NCBI GenBank assembly: GCA_037957365.1
Contig: JARHVA010002127.1
Span: 2,312,501-2,376,500, forward strand
Direction: 5' to 3'
Length of the DNA: 64,000 nt
Source of the DNA: Torreya grandis
Taxonomy: Eukaryota > Streptophyta > Pinopsida > Cupressales > Taxaceae
Below the pieces are notes generated by a model. The model was not told where the DNA came from. It did no database searches and saw only the letters and a program-made list of their open reading frames with translations. Position numbers and translations under genes: made by a program. Below are positions 13,430 to 25,570 of this stretch, in pieces. How positions within the stretch are numbered: the first letter of the stretch is position 1; every line of letters starts with the position of its first letter.

Positions 13430-15210
13430 TCTATTCTTACCTATTGTGATGGATGATCACATTGTCTACAAACGCTATAGATTTAGACCAAGGGCTTGGT
13501 GGGTTTCCTTTAGATGTTGAATCTACATGATGTGGTACAGATGTCAATTATCTAAGCTGATCAAGCTTATTTGAGTACACTAGTAGAACACTAACATAGT
13601 GAGACATCTACTTTTCACTTGTCGACTGGAGAGGCCTTGTCACACTTGAGGATACTTAACATATCCTCAAGCTATTGATGCATGGGTGATGATTTTTTTG
13701 GACACCATTGACATAGTAGTAGATAATTCTTGATGATCTATGTAGCTATTAAGATATCCCCATGTTTTAATGGAAGGTCGATATAGACCTCATTAAGACT
13801 TATACAAACATTCAGCTGGATGATCTACCTATTAAGGATCCTTCACCACTAGATCTAATTGATCTAGAGGTTATATTCTTATATCCATTGTTAGTGGTAT
13901 CTTGTTTCCTGATAATTGTGGTTGGTACTTACATATGGGCCTAGGTGGCAACGTTAGGAGCATACTAGAGGATTTGACATGTTTTACCTAGGGACTAGCT
14001 ATTCTAGCATAGTTGTACAAAGATTTTCACATGATAGTGTATCGATGTGGATGTAACATCAGGGCTTGCATACTTCTTATAGTTTTGGGTTGGGAGCATA
14101 TCTCAATTGAGAAACTAGTTTAGATGAATACTAGATGATTTCTTAGTAGGAGACAATCTCATATGATAAAGGGGTACCACCCTAATAAGGTACTTATGTA
14201 GGTCAAATTTACATAGGATGTACCTAAGGGGTTATGGTGGTTTACCCACATTACATAAGAGATCAGTTGAGATACTCCTATCATCCTAAGGAGTGAGGCC
14301 AAATTGAGATACATCAACATACCATAGGTTGTCTGGGCCTAAATAGGTGGAATCATAGATACAATTGTCACTCTAGCTTATATACATTGGTGGGTACAAG
14401 TGTGCCCTTTGATATTGATAGTTATAGTACTGGAAAGGGGTCATGTACCTATGGACATCGAGGAGATAGAGGTTGAGACCTCAAATGGTAATGACAACAA
14501 TTGGTAGGAGAGTGACAGTGAAGCTAGGGATGAAGATGATGATGATGGTTTTGATGGAGGAGATGATGTAGGAGATGAAGATGGTGGGGATGAAGATGGA
14601 GGGTTAAATGTGATGATATTGGATCCTAGCTCAACAATGGTGGCAATTGGATAAGTAAGCTTACGCCAAGTAGGGCCTTCTGGCACATAGGTGGATACAA
14701 GATAGGTAGGGCCTTCTAGCATGGCTATAACAAGTAAGGACATTGATATGTTATATAAGGAGATCATTCCTCTAGTATGAGAGATTGCAAGGTTACGACA
14801 TCATCTTATTGATTTGTAAATCACCCTAGATATGAGGGATGGTGATATTACTCGACTACAGACAAAGATCACTTAATGAAAGTTTGAGATAGCCAATATG
14901 GTGTAGGTATAGTGCCAACTCATAACAGAGAGAGATCATGCCATTAGTGAGAAAAATTAGGCATTGACCACTGTGGACAAGCTGAGGCAAAAGTGAGATG
15001 TAGTTTGGGATCCATTACAGATGTAGGGTTCTCGTATATGGTTATGGAGTGACTTTGGGCAAAGGATGAGGCATCATATTATATGAGAGCCTATGAGTCT
15101 ACTATGCTCAGGGATCACCAAGTCGTTGCTTTTGAGATGTAGGATGCACTAAGGATAGTGAGTTGGTCTGGTCAGTCTCGAACAATGACTCATATAATAG
15201 GTGCCTTAGG
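13430..15210 (+). pseudogene. Plant mobile domain (PMD) gene relic, antisense inside element A
   Basis: Translating the plus strand from about 13430 gives a degraded but recognisable PMD. Visible are a DAWVMIFLDT-like segment, then GILFPDNCGWYLHMGL (the family has an LFPDKSG motif), then an ILED...GLAILA-LYKDF stretch, and ILLIVLGWEHISIEKL (the family has a leucine-rich run ending in WAWERI). About 14340-14650 continues with WWVQVCPL and a D/E/G-rich acidic tail. From 14740 to 15010 come heptad-like helices (ARLRHHLIDL, TRLQTKIT, VDKLRQK). Stops and at least two frame changes inactivate it. The strand is opposite to gag-pol of A, between pol and the 3' LTR. Antisense extra ORFs at this position are known in Tat elements. 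A nested Mutator-like donor is an alternative, but no terminal repeats are seen. Confidence 0.7.
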
Positions 15211-15415
15211 CTAGTCTATTCATTAGACATGACCATCACCACTAGGACCATTAGGTCCACTAGGGCCTCTTATAGTTATAGATCCCATGGAAACACATAA
15301 CCATAGTTGATCACAAGGACCTTGGTATTTTAGCATTTTGGCATAGTTTTGGCATATGGCATATGAAATTGTACTCATTGTATTATCATACTTATGTTTT
15401 TTCAAGACACCATTG

Positions 15416-15417
<2 letters not shown>

Positions 15418-15455
<38 letters not shown>
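15418..15455. repeat. (TA)n microsatellite
   Basis: Uninterrupted TA repeat of about 19 units. It lies just after the PMD relic in the 3' region of A. Confidence 0.95.
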
Positions 15456-15458
<3 letters not shown>

Positions 15459-16826
15459 ATTTGAGATACATTGACATTCATTTTTGGATCCTACAAGGTT
15501 AACGTACATGTATATGGTATTCTTGATATATATAGAGTGCCATGTTGATTATCTTATTTATCTCATATTTAGCATTGATTATCATTGATTAGCATTATGG
15601 ATGTTTAACATTATTAATGTTAATGTTTATGTATGCTATGCGCATGTGTTGCTTATGTCATGTTTATGATATGTTCTATTGGTTATCATCTGATTATGTT
15701 GTATGACTCATATGAATTCTTATTCAAAGATGCACATCTATATAAACACATAATAAGTCATTTGTTGCTCTTGTTTATTACTTAAGGATTCAAACATGTA
15801 TTTTGGTATTTGGCTAGTTGTTGATATATTAAAGAAGTACTATCGTTAAATTACTATAATAGTCTCTTTGTGCACCTTTTTGCTTTAGCTTGTGATATTA
15901 TGCATGATAGTTATGGACAACTAAAATGGAAATATATACCCTAAACATGGAAAACTTAATTTAAATGTAAATATAAACAACCTAGGAATAAGATATGAAT
16001 AATCCAATCCTAAATGTAAATATAACAAATAAACTAAGTGTAATACTAAATACAAAAATTCACCACCTAAATACATGATATGGATAATCAAGACTTAAGT
16101 ATAAATAAAATATAATAATCTTATGACAACTGAGAAACAAAAAGGCCAAAAATAAATTAAACAACAACAAAATAAACAAAACAAAATGCAAACAAACTGA
16201 ACACCGATAAACAAAAATAAATAAACAACAAAATATAAACAAACTATACAAGCAAACAAACAAAACTAAAAAAATAAATAAAATAATCAAAATGTACAAA
16301 CAATAAACAAAACACTAATAAGCCAAAATAAACAAAAACAAACAAAAATATAATAACAAACAAAACACAATAAAGCACTAATAAATAAAACAACAAAATG
16401 TCAATAAAAACAACAAAATGCCAATTAAAAAAACATGGATAAATAAATAAAATAACACTCAAATAAACAACTAAATAAAGATGAAATAAAAATAAACAAA
16501 CAAAATGACAAAACACGTAAATAAAACACCAATAAACAAAAATAAACAAACAAACAAACATGATATAAATAAAGACAGATAAAATAAGTCAATCAATAAA
16601 CAAAACTAACAAATAACACAATAAACAAAGTAAACAAAATAATAAAAACAACTAAAAAATCCAAAGCAAAGAAAAGTGTAGTAAACAAACTACTCTAAAC
16701 ACATAAAAACAAACAAACTAATCTAAACAAATAATAATACACAAATAATGGTTAATCACAATGTTAACACAAACAAAAAACAAATTGTTCCTATATGCGT
16801 AATAAAGGTATTAATCTTGGTGACAT
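15456..16826. repeat. AAAC/AAAT-like simple sequence, almost free of G on the plus strand
   Basis: From about 15940 to 16800 the plus strand is built of degenerate AAAC, AAAT and AATAAAC units with very few G residues. The long minus-strand frames here (16060-16561, rich in F, L, V, C and I) are translations of this simple sequence and not genes. 15456-15940 is AT-rich and shows nothing recognisable. Confidence 0.75.
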
Positions 16827-17033
16827 GGTGACCCCTAAGCTAGGTAGCAATGACATAGGTAAAACAACACATGAAAAAAATACTAATGGTTGCCCCTAAG
16901 CTATAGAAAACAATGACACAAACAAGATGACAAACATTGCCCTTAGACTATAGGAGATGATGACACAAACAAGATGACATAAAAAATTCCCCTTATACAT
17001 AGGAGATAAAAAAAATTACACAAACAAAATGAG
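16827..17033. repeat. Short tandem repeat, units of about 47-62 bp, in A
   Basis: Four units start with GCCCCTAAGCTATAG or degenerate forms (GACCCCTAAGCTAGG, GCCCTTAGACTATAGG, CCCCTTATACATAGG). Three of them continue with a GATGACACAAACAAGATGAC-like block. Successive lengths are about 62, 47, 51 and 47 bp. The unit length and the leading TTGCCC are close to those of the 48-bp array at 11975-12400, so the two may share an origin. That link is inference. Confidence 0.65.
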
Positions 17034-17094
17034 GGGAATAGAAGAAAAGGAAGGGGTAGCTAAGCAGATTTCAGATGCACTAGGCAAGTGGACG

Positions 17095-18178
17095 CTGCCT
17101 ACATAGTTCCATGGACATAAGATCTAATGTGAACTTTAGGCCAAATGTAATTCTTCCAAGATATGGGATAAAATAAAATGGATGATAATAAAACATGATT
17201 AACATGTAAAGGAAAATAGGAATGATCTGAAAAAATGGTGAGTGCATGAGAAAAGAGGGGATGCCAGTTCAAAATTATGAAAATGTCAACACAAATAAAT
17301 CATGCAAGTAACAAAGTATGGTTAAGGCTAAAACCACACTAAAAATTAAGAGATGAGTATCCACAAATGAATTGAATTATTAATTCATAGTGTCTACTAT
17401 ATCTAAGGCTTAGAATGAGAATGATCTTGTAAAACGACAATAACATTCAAATAGAAATGGCTCACAAAATTACAAGAGCATAAAAAAATCCTAGTGGTCA
17501 TTAGTGTATCAATGTCAATTACACAATGTTCACAACATCATCTCATAAAATAGTGAGAGCATACAACTAAGGCCAATAAGGATGGGGAAACTAAATGAAA
17601 AGTGATTAATCATGAAATAGTTAGAAGCCCCAAGATCCTTAACATGAAGTGGTCAAAAAAGAAAGGTACGACTGAGATAACCTGAGATACACCATGTATC
17701 CAAGTGTTGCCTACATAGTCCGTAAAAACCTCAAGCCAATGTAGTTCCTATAAAATAGGAGGAAAAAACACTAAGGTTGTCTATAAATGGAAATGAATAT
17801 ATAAGATGAGCCATCCCATAAAATTTGCATGGCTTTATATCTCACATCAAAATTCTAAGCCAATTTTTATACTTTTGTGATTTTTTAGAATTTTGTAGAT
17901 CTATTATGAATGTTTAGAGATTTTGAAAACTGTTTCAAATGTTTTTGAAAATTTCTAGGCATCTCAACTCAATCAAGAATTATGAGATACAGACCTGTCC
18001 AACTCACAAAATGATGAGAGCATGGATTAGGTTGCTCATAAAATTACGAGAGCATTCAAACTTAAAGTGCTTGCAAAATGGTGAGAGCATGACAAAGGGG
18101 TGACTAAGTTGACTTCAACATGAATCGATCACTGCCTATACATTCCCATAGGAACTTAAGTCACTATAGTTTTTCCTT
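17095..18178. repeat. Interspersed short motifs downstream of pol in A
   Basis: Two motifs alternate. The first, CTCACAAAATGATGAGAGCAT with variants, lies near 17460, 17542, 18000, 18030 and 18072. The second, CTGCCTACATAGTTCC followed by a GGAAC/GTAG-type segment, lies near 17095, 17706 and 18131. No reading frame is preserved among the copies. They sit in the untranslated 3' region of A. Confidence 0.6.
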
Positions 18179-18278
18179 CACAAAAAGCATTCAAATAAGT
18201 ACTGACAAGTTCTAGATAAAGGCAAATGGTAACAATAATGGCAAGGTAATGCAACAATTCATGGTAAATGTGTTGCTC

Positions 18279-18365
18279 CTAATTTTTCCATAGGCGGTTA
18301 TAACTAGGAAACAACAAAAAAAGGTCAAGGGTAATAAATTGACCATAGTTGGTTATAATTAATAG
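18279..18365. repeat. Two copies of the 48-bp core motif close to the end of pol
   Basis: CCATAGGCGGTTATAACTAGG and CCATAGTTGGTTATAATTAAT, 56 bp apart, match the core of the array at 11975-12400 in the same orientation. They lie about 280 bp beyond the pol stop at 18641. Confidence 0.65.
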
Positions 18366-18640
18366 CATGAGGTGGGAACATAACAAAAAATGAAGGATGC
18401 AATTGTTAGGACCATTGTCATACTACTTTTGAATGTTTGATTCTAAAATCACTGCTGGAACTAAATCTATCATCACCCACTAAACATGCCTAAAGTACAA
18501 ATGAATTAAAATCAAGGCCAAATGTGGTAGGTGGGGTTAGGTAAATGTAACTAGATGATGAAGGGTTAAGGTCATGATAGAATAGTAAGGGGTATAGTGA
18601 CACAACTTAGACAATCCTTGTAGATAATAATTCAAGTCCC

Positions 18641-19712
18641 TCAAGCATAGAAACATTTGAGGTGAATTATGTATTTAGGTTCATCAAGTTCATCTCCCTC
18701 TAGTGTAGCAAGCATGTATGCCCTAGAACCATAGTTAACAACAAATACATAAGGCCCTAACCAATTGGAACTTTCATTTTTTCTTGGTTTTGGCATTTAC
18801 ATTTTTCTAATTCTCCTTTAACACAAGGTCACCAAGCTTGAATTCACAATGCTTAACGTGCCTATTGTATTGGCATTTTAATCTATTCTGATATACCTAA
18901 AGATTATTCAAGGTGTACAAGTATATACCATCAAGGAGGTATACATATTACAAGTGAGATATTATGTAGTCTTCATCATTGATGATGTGCTGTAACGAAA
19001 TTAGGAGATAAGGAAACTTAACCTCAATAAGAAGAATGGATTTAGTTCCATAAACAAGTGAATAAGATGTAGCTCCTATCAGAGTAAAAAATGTGGTATG
19101 GTATGCCCATAGGGAATTAAATGGATACAAGTACCAATTATAACTATCATCATTGACAATCTTCTTCAGAATGTTAATAATTATTTTATTAAAAGCCTCA
19201 ACTTGGTCATTGCCTTGCAGATAATATGTGGTAGAGAAATGTTGTTTGATGTGGTATTTAGAACAAAGTGATTTCATATATTTATTCTTAAAAAAATACA
19301 CCATTATAAGATATAATGCCAAAGGGGATGCCATAATGTAGATGAGATGGTTGAATATGAACTTGGATATTTGCTTATCGATGACATAAGTGAGGGGAAT
19401 GGTTTCTACCCACTTAGTGAAGTATTCAATAGTAGTTAAGATGTGTTTATGGCCATCTAAAAATGTGGGATTGATCTTCCCAACAAGGTCAAATCCACAC
19501 ATTGAGAATGACCATGGTGTTGTCAATAGTTTGAGTGTCTTAGCTAGAGCATGAATTATATTGGCATGCTTTTGACACTTGACACACCTCTTCACATATG
19601 TAGTTGTTTCTACTTCCATCATTGGTTAGTAATAACCAATATGCAGTAATGTTTTATTTAATATTTCCTTACTGGTGTGGGATCCACACACTCCTTCATG
19701 GACTTCCTTCAA
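18641..19712 (-). pseudogene. int: Integrase of element A
   Basis: Minus-strand integrase with all three modules. The zinc-binding part starts at about 19712 with HEGVCGSH and ends in CVKCQ at about 19570 (HHCC intact apart from a stop between). The catalytic core is open for 224 codons (18948-19622). The first acidic residue is kept in the CGFDLVG context; the second (normally in TDNG) is replaced; the glutamate is kept in YLQGNDQVEAFNK. The C-terminal GPY/F module (NWLGPYVFVV, LEGDELDEPKYIIHLK) runs to a stop at 18641 after a frame change. The lost second aspartate and the stops make it inactive. It is the last pol domain; the long 3' region of A follows. Confidence 0.85.
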
Positions 19713-20012
19713 TGCTATTCTAGATTTTACTGAAGGTGAACAATGAAGCAAAGTTCCATCATAGCTTATATAATATAAGGTCAATCTAAATAAGGTATAA
19801 CAAGAAGCTTTGTGGGTGAAAGGTTTTTGTTATTTATGTGATAAATCAGGAGGCATGGTTTGGTCTTGAAGATAAGCATATATGTCTAAGTACCAGGGAG
19901 ATGTGAGACCAACAATGTCATAAACCATCTCAATGGCTAATTATTCATGTGTTGGTGCTAAGAGATGTTCAACAAGAAATTGATAATCCCTTGATTTGTA
20001 TGTGATTTGGAT

Positions 20013-20386
20013 CATGGAACCAATAGTGGCCATGGCATCAGTTATTTTGTTATTAGCTCGAGGTATTCTTTCAAATTGTATGTTAGTAATCTGCTACTTG
20101 AGAATATCAACCATATCTCCATAGGGCACCAACTTCTCTTTCTTGGTCTAGTACTAGTCTATAACTTGATTGATGATTAATTGAAAATCACCATACATCA
20201 ATAAATGTTGAATGTTCCACTATACTACTTGATGAATCCCTATAATGAGTGCTTCATACTTGGTCATGTTAGTGGTACATAGAAATCTAATACAAAAGGA
20301 GTTGGGAATGAGATCCCCTTATGGCATAAAAAAAAATTCTATCCCTTGATCCATGAGTTGTCAATGATCCATCAAAATACATCTTT
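20013..20386 (-). pseudogene. Second RNase H (Tat-type) of element A
   Basis: Between the first RNase H and integrase lies another RNase H fold. Acidic motifs are visible in order: MYFDGS (about 20380), MTKYEALI, MYGDFQLIINQV and NNKITDAMATIG (about 20020-20050). The four DEDD positions are all acidic. The frame is broken once near the start and carries several stops. An additional, archaeal-like RNase H at this position is a hallmark of the Tat lineage. The sequence from here to the integrase start (19713-20012) is a decayed linker. Confidence 0.75.
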
Positions 20387-20559
20387 CATTGTTCAACCTC
20401 AATATGTGCATCTACTTCTTCAGTGGTCATAATGGCCTCATCTATAAATCCAAATGTAAGAGGTTGAGTATCCTAAAGAGGAGCTTTTACAAGCTGATAT
20501 ATGAGTAATTACCCCTTAATGGCCTTATGATTGGCAAATTCAATTTCAAACTTGCTTAA

Positions 20560-20990
20560 TATCATGATCCATTTTGCCATACGACCCTATAGAGCTGATC
20601 TAGATATAAATATTTAAGTGGATCTACTTTGGCAATAATATAATGATGCAAATTTTGGGTTATGAAAACCATTGGTAAGTAGGCCTTAATGTATAATTAT
20701 GTTTATATGTGACCAATGTTCAACTTAGTTTATACACAAAATACTCCTTTCCCTATTCATCATGATGTGCCAAAAGTGTCTCTAGGGATTTCTTGGTTGC
20801 TGATAGGTAAAGAAGTAATAGCCTATTTGGCATTAGTGGAAACAAAACATGTGGGTTGGTAAGATATTCTTTAAGCTGATCTAATATTTTTTGACACTCT
20901 TCATTCCAAGATAATGTAACACCTTTCTTCATCAAGTGCATAAATATATGGCATTTATTATCTAATTATGAGGTGAAGCATCTTATAGAT
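20560..20990 (-). pseudogene. rnh: RNase H (canonical gypsy type) of element A
   Basis: Follows RT directly. The open part at 20753-20941 reads as the RT connection and start of RNase H: LMKKGVTLSWNEECQKIL, then EYLTNPHVL and LLLLYLSATKKSLETLLAHHDE in pieces. Downstream, to about 20560, the domain is broken by stops (NYTLR and DPLKYL-like remnants). Inactive. Confidence 0.7.
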
Positions 20991-20999
20991 TGAATTTTG

Positions 21000-21915
21000 C
21001 CCTGCAAACTGTAGAGCTACTTTAAGGTAGATAGTGGTGGCATTTTTGTAATTGCATGAAATTTGGCTAGGTCAACTTTAATGCCCCTATGAAAGACAAT
21101 AAAGCCTATTAGTTTTCTATAAGTAACACCAAATAAACATTTCTTTGGGTCAAGCTTGATATTGTACTCGTGAAGTCTCTCAAAGATTCATTTTAGCACA
21201 ACTAGATGATCGACATGGTTCTGAGATTTACCCAAGATATCATCAACATAGTCTTTAATGATATTGTGCATCACGTAGTTGAAAATCACTATCATGTCCC
21301 GTTGGTATGTGGCCCTAACATTCTTAAGTTCAACCGACATCACCTGATAACAAAAATTTCCCCATGGAGTGGTGAACACTATTTTGTGTTGGTCTTTCAA
21401 TGTAATTTTGATATGATTATAACATAAAAATCCATTCATTTTAGAGAGAATTTCATATTTGGCCATTGAGTCGACTATCATGTCAATATTAGGCAGAGGA
21501 AAGTCATCTTTTGGGCAAGATTCGTTGATATATCTAAAATCAATATAGATTCTAATACCTTATGGTTTATTACTTACTGGCACAATGTTTGAAATCCAAT
21601 TTGAATAGTCGATTGACCTGATCCATTTTTATTCCAAGAATTTTTCCAACTCTTTCTTGAATAACACATAAATATGTAGATTCATCTTATGTAACTTTTG
21701 TTTAACATGATTGATACTAGGATATACAAGGAGATGTGTAAAACCAAAGTGCGGTCCAAACCTAGCATGTCTAAATAGGCCCATGTAAATATGTCAACAA
21801 ATTCCCTCAAATGGGATGCAGAAACTTCATGTTCCTCCTCAATGAGGGATGTGCCTATTTTGATCCACTTCAGGTCCTCTAGAGTCCCACTATTCACCTC
21901 TAAAGTATCCTCCAC
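21000..21915 (-). pseudogene. rt: Reverse transcriptase of element A
   Basis: Minus-strand RT. From 21915 a lead-in (EVSASHLREFVDIFTWAYLDM) precedes the fingers/palm. Near 21500-21560 the family motif CPKDDFPLPNIDMIVD is clear. In motif A the catalytic aspartate (family: MDGFSGYNQ) is now Asn (KMNGFLCYNH, codon 21434-21436). FTTPWGNFCYQVM follows, and motif C keeps YVDDIL at about 21230. The downstream part matches the thumb (YNIKLDPKKCLFGV). Sequence style and the extra RNase H place it with Tat. Frameshifts separate 21682-21915 from 21188-21481. Confidence 0.85.
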
Positions 21916-22029
21916 AAGAATTGTAGAACTATCATCTAAAATAATTGATAATAAGTTAAATTAATTAGCAATGACAAAGTCCTCCACATAAATTAGATCA
22001 TTTAATTCTCTTAAGTAGGATGAATCAAA

Positions 22030-23440
22030 ATCTCCTAATGTTGGCATTGATCATGAAATAAATACCTCAAGGTACTCTTGAATAATTTTTGCAAAAGATT
22101 GTCATTCCTCAGTACTGATATCTGATCAATAAATAGGCTTGGGGCTAGGTTTCTTTGTTTCATAGGAAGAGGGGTGAACATCCTTATCTATGATTTTTCA
22201 CCAATAGACTTTACCTTCTCTTTAATTTTTCCCTGGTCATAAAGTGCCTCAAAGATGTTTTCACTTTTAGACCTCAATGTTTGATTTTATTTTTGTTTTT
22301 AGCTAGGGAAGTTCACCTACTCTTTGAATTAAGAAGTAGGGTCCAATATAATAACAAATACCTAATTGTGGTCTCCAAGAAGAACATGATTCCTCAATCC
22401 CAAAAAGTTATGTATAGCCTCATCATTTTCAAACTCATCTAATGGCATTGTTGACTCTTGCTAGTCCTAATATATTAATTGAGGATGGTAAAGGGTTAAA
22501 TGTGAAGGTTGATAAACATGGTTAATAGTGCAAATGACATGGGGGATAAACAAATATGTAGTGATAAGGTCATCATAGATGTTATAATTAGGCCTTGTGT
22601 CACTATCAATATCTTTGTCATTAGTCATTGGTACTAGAACACAAATAAGGTATGTGGGGTCACCCTCGAATGGTTTAACTCCAATACCATGGGTTCCCTT
22701 GTACTTGGCTATTGAGACTAGCTTGATCATGCCTTGTTGATGTATCCCTAGACCTCTACCTTCATAATCTAGTTAGGAATAAGATACTTTTCACTTCGGT
22801 AACCATCAAGTAACTCATCAGTGTAGCTCTATGAATCATCTTCTACTAAAGGGTCCTGTTCTAGGCTAGAGGCTAGTTTAAAAATAATGGGCTTGTTTAG
22901 TTCATATTTTCCTTTAGTTTCCCAATTCATATGAGTATTTTTGGCCTTAGTTCTCCCATAAGATTTTGGATTTTTAGGAAATTTAGAAATATGGAATGCA
23001 TTATGGGTACTGTATTCTATGAAACCTTTGTCAGTTATATAGAAGTGGTTAGAAATGTCTAGTGGAGGCATGGTTAAGGTAGAGGCTAAGCTTTATGGGT
23101 TAATATATTTATATTCTAGGTTTGATTAGTTGTATTTTCCTTTCTCATCTCTTTCTCTCTCTAATTTGGGCATAGGATTCATGCCAAATTGGTAGTTATA
23201 TATTTTATTTTCAACCTTAAGGCATTTACAATACTGATATGGCTGAAGATCAACTCGTATAGTCACTTCCATTACTTAATGTGGAAATTTTATACACTGA
23301 TGTAATTGAAAAGGTATAACCCTAATTTCATGGATCTAAGGTCAGCCCCTTAATAGATTATAAGATAATTACAAGTCCAAAACATGGCATAGAGTATCAT
23401 GGGTCAATAGCCTAATGATGACCAGTAAGCTAATAATACC
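22030..23440 (-). pseudogene. pro: C-terminal protease half and protease-RT linker of element A
   Basis: Directly left of the B insertion, the minus strand continues the retropepsin C-terminal half: a YNLLRG-P-IHEI-like motif (family: LLGRPWIH), then LHQCIKFPH at about 23280-23350. Its N-terminal half is at 55295-55591 on the other side of B. The linker then runs through 22829-23071 (KGFIEYSTHNAF, NKPIIFKLASSLEQDP), 22467-22730 (YKGTHGIGVKPFEGDPTYL, a glycine-rich segment usual before RT) and on to 22030, with many stops. Confidence 0.7.
23436..23440. repeat. Target-site duplication of element B, left copy (ATACC)
   Basis: Identical to 55290-55294. The protease reading frame of A continues across the two copies when B is disregarded. 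Confidence 0.85.
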
Positions 23441-24111
23441 TATTATCACCAAATATTGCACCCTATAGGAGTTTGTTCAATCTTAATCTAAGATTTAGGA
23501 AATATTGGAATACTTATAGGTATATGGGTTTACCTATAGGAGAAGTAGACCTCTAGGTTTAACGGCTAGCTCCCTTTATTTGTCTTGAAGTGCTTGTCAC
23601 TTATACTACTAATTGCTTATGGGAAAAGGGATATAAGTATGAATAAAATAAAGCTAATATAAGTGGGTGATATACCATGAAGATATCCACTATGCTATCA
23701 TACTTCTCTAACTAAGAACAAGAGCTACAAATTAGTCTCAAAGTCCTAAGGTGTTCTAACATAAGTGTTTCAATATAGAGGTGATATGAATGAGACCAAT
23801 CAAGGTAAGTAAACTAGAGATCAAATTAATAAATCCAAGGACACTTTCAAACTTTAAGGGAGTCTAACACACTAGTTCCACTCTACATGACCTGTTAGAA
23901 TGAGAACTTCTTGCATAAGACATGAAAGGATAAGGAAAAGTAGGGATAAAATCATAAGACTCAACCATTCATCACTTTGCACACTCAAACAAGCTATTTT
24001 GACATAAAAATTAGATTTGTTATATTATTCAAATGTAAAATATGACAACAAACCAATAGGGCTTCACCATATCAGGTGTGGTATTAGTTTACAAGAGCCA
24101 AAATGGCTACT

Positions 24112-24141
24112 ACTTATATAATTAGAGAGAGAGGAGAGGGG
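24112..24141 (-). promoter_or_regulatory. Core promoter of the B 3' LTR
   Basis: On the minus strand a CT-rich tract (24124-24141) is followed by TTATATAAG (24113-24121) and then GTAGTAGCCATTTTGGCTC. The same block occurs in the other B LTR and in both C LTRs. A pyrimidine patch plus TATA box is the usual plant core promoter layout. Confidence 0.65.
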
Positions 24142-25527
24142 AATGAAGTCCAAGAGTCACAAGGACATGTGCCATGCTGAGAAAAAGAGTTACATATGCA
24201 TGAGAGAGGAATGTGGAATAGACCATGTAAGGTTTACTTGGACAAATGTACCTCAAAACATAAAACTCCTAAAATGTGGTGTAGAACTCCTCAATCACTT
24301 GCTTAGAAAACTTCTTTCATCATTTGGTCTTCTTGGAACATCCCATAATAGAATAGAGACATATGCGATGATTAAAATGAGAGGGAGGGGTTGTAGACAT
24401 TCTCTAACATGCATTGGTGTTGTCCCTAGTCATAAATATTCTTTTGGAGATGAGTTATCACTACTTGTAGTCTAAATAACTCCTATTTCACTCACCCTTC
24501 ACACTTGGCACCAAAGTTTGTCTTCAATTTTCCAATATGATCCATATAAAGGAGTGTATGATACTTGTTATAACATCTCATGGAATTCAATTCCTTAGGT
24601 AGACCTTGAAAAGACTCCCACTTGAAGTTTGCACTCTCTCACTAGCTTGTTCACTATGCCAATTTTGACTGGCTATGATGAAGGTGTTAGAAGAGGCACT
24701 TGTGAGATCTTATGCTGAAATAATAGACATGAGAGGTTATATCAAGTCCCAAACTATCTCTTAAAGTGACTTGCATCCTTTGAATCTTCCTCAAACCTGA
24801 GAAACACCAAAAAGTCAAAAAGCCATTTTTTACCTTGTTCGTATAGGTAGGGTAGAAATAACGCTAATGAGGAGGATCCCTGAAGAGTCCTCTACAACCT
24901 CCAATCATCTCCCAAGACATTCCATGCCATATGATTTCCTCTCTTACTTCATCTTCCTAATCGGGTCCTTAATAAGGGTTTTGGAGGGTTTAGAGTACTT
25001 TTGCACTCTAAGGATTGTTCATACATGTCAAAAATTAGATTTGTAAATAAATTCCAAAAAAATAATGTTTAGGTCCTCCTTCATCATTCCATAACTCCTC
25101 AAACTCCCATGAAAAGTGTCCTAGTAGGTGTGTGCTCTCAAAGTTGCCCTCTTGAGCTTTCTTCTTCATTCTATGCAGGTTGTGATAGTCTTAAGCCAAA
25201 AATTGGATTTCCTATGGTTTACTTTACATGCCAATAATTGTAACACACCTTATATATCCCTACCAACATGTTCCAATTATTTGGAATGTCTATCTAATTT
25301 TAGAAATGAAATTGACCCCTTCTTGGGCTTTAGACCTAGTTGAGACCTAATAGGTTTGTCTACTCCCATGTGGGTTTGGACCAATTTAACAGGTTTCAGT
25401 CACCTGTGAATGGTTTTTCATGTTTTTCTAGGTATATCATAGCTCATTTCATCTTATTATAAGGTTTCCATAGCTTCTATCTCACCTTGTCATCTCCTTT
25501 CCTTAAAACCTACAGGTTTGCACCCTT

Positions 25528-25570
25528 GGGGAGTGCCCTCTATCTAAGATAAAACAGAGGGAATCTCCCC
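25528..25570. other. U3 stem-loop, B 3' LTR copy
   Basis: Arms GGGGAGTGCCCTCTAT and ACAGAGGGAATCTCCCC enclose an ATAAAA-containing loop. Pairing is imperfect in this copy. It is homologous in position and loop sequence to the stem-loops at 33410-33454, 41867-41911 and 52413-52456. Confidence 0.6.

Noticed and set aside
14441..14767. Serine-rich minus-strand frame
   Set aside because: Complement of the acidic GAT/GAA-rich tail of the plus-strand PMD relic.
16060..16561. Two long minus-strand frames rich in F, L, V, C and I, resembling membrane proteins
   Set aside because: They translate the G-poor AAAC/AAAT simple sequence; composition alone explains their openness and hydrophobicity.
21206..21427. 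Plus-strand 73-codon frame
   Set aside because: Lies exactly opposite the RT palm of element A, where the minus strand has clear motifs.
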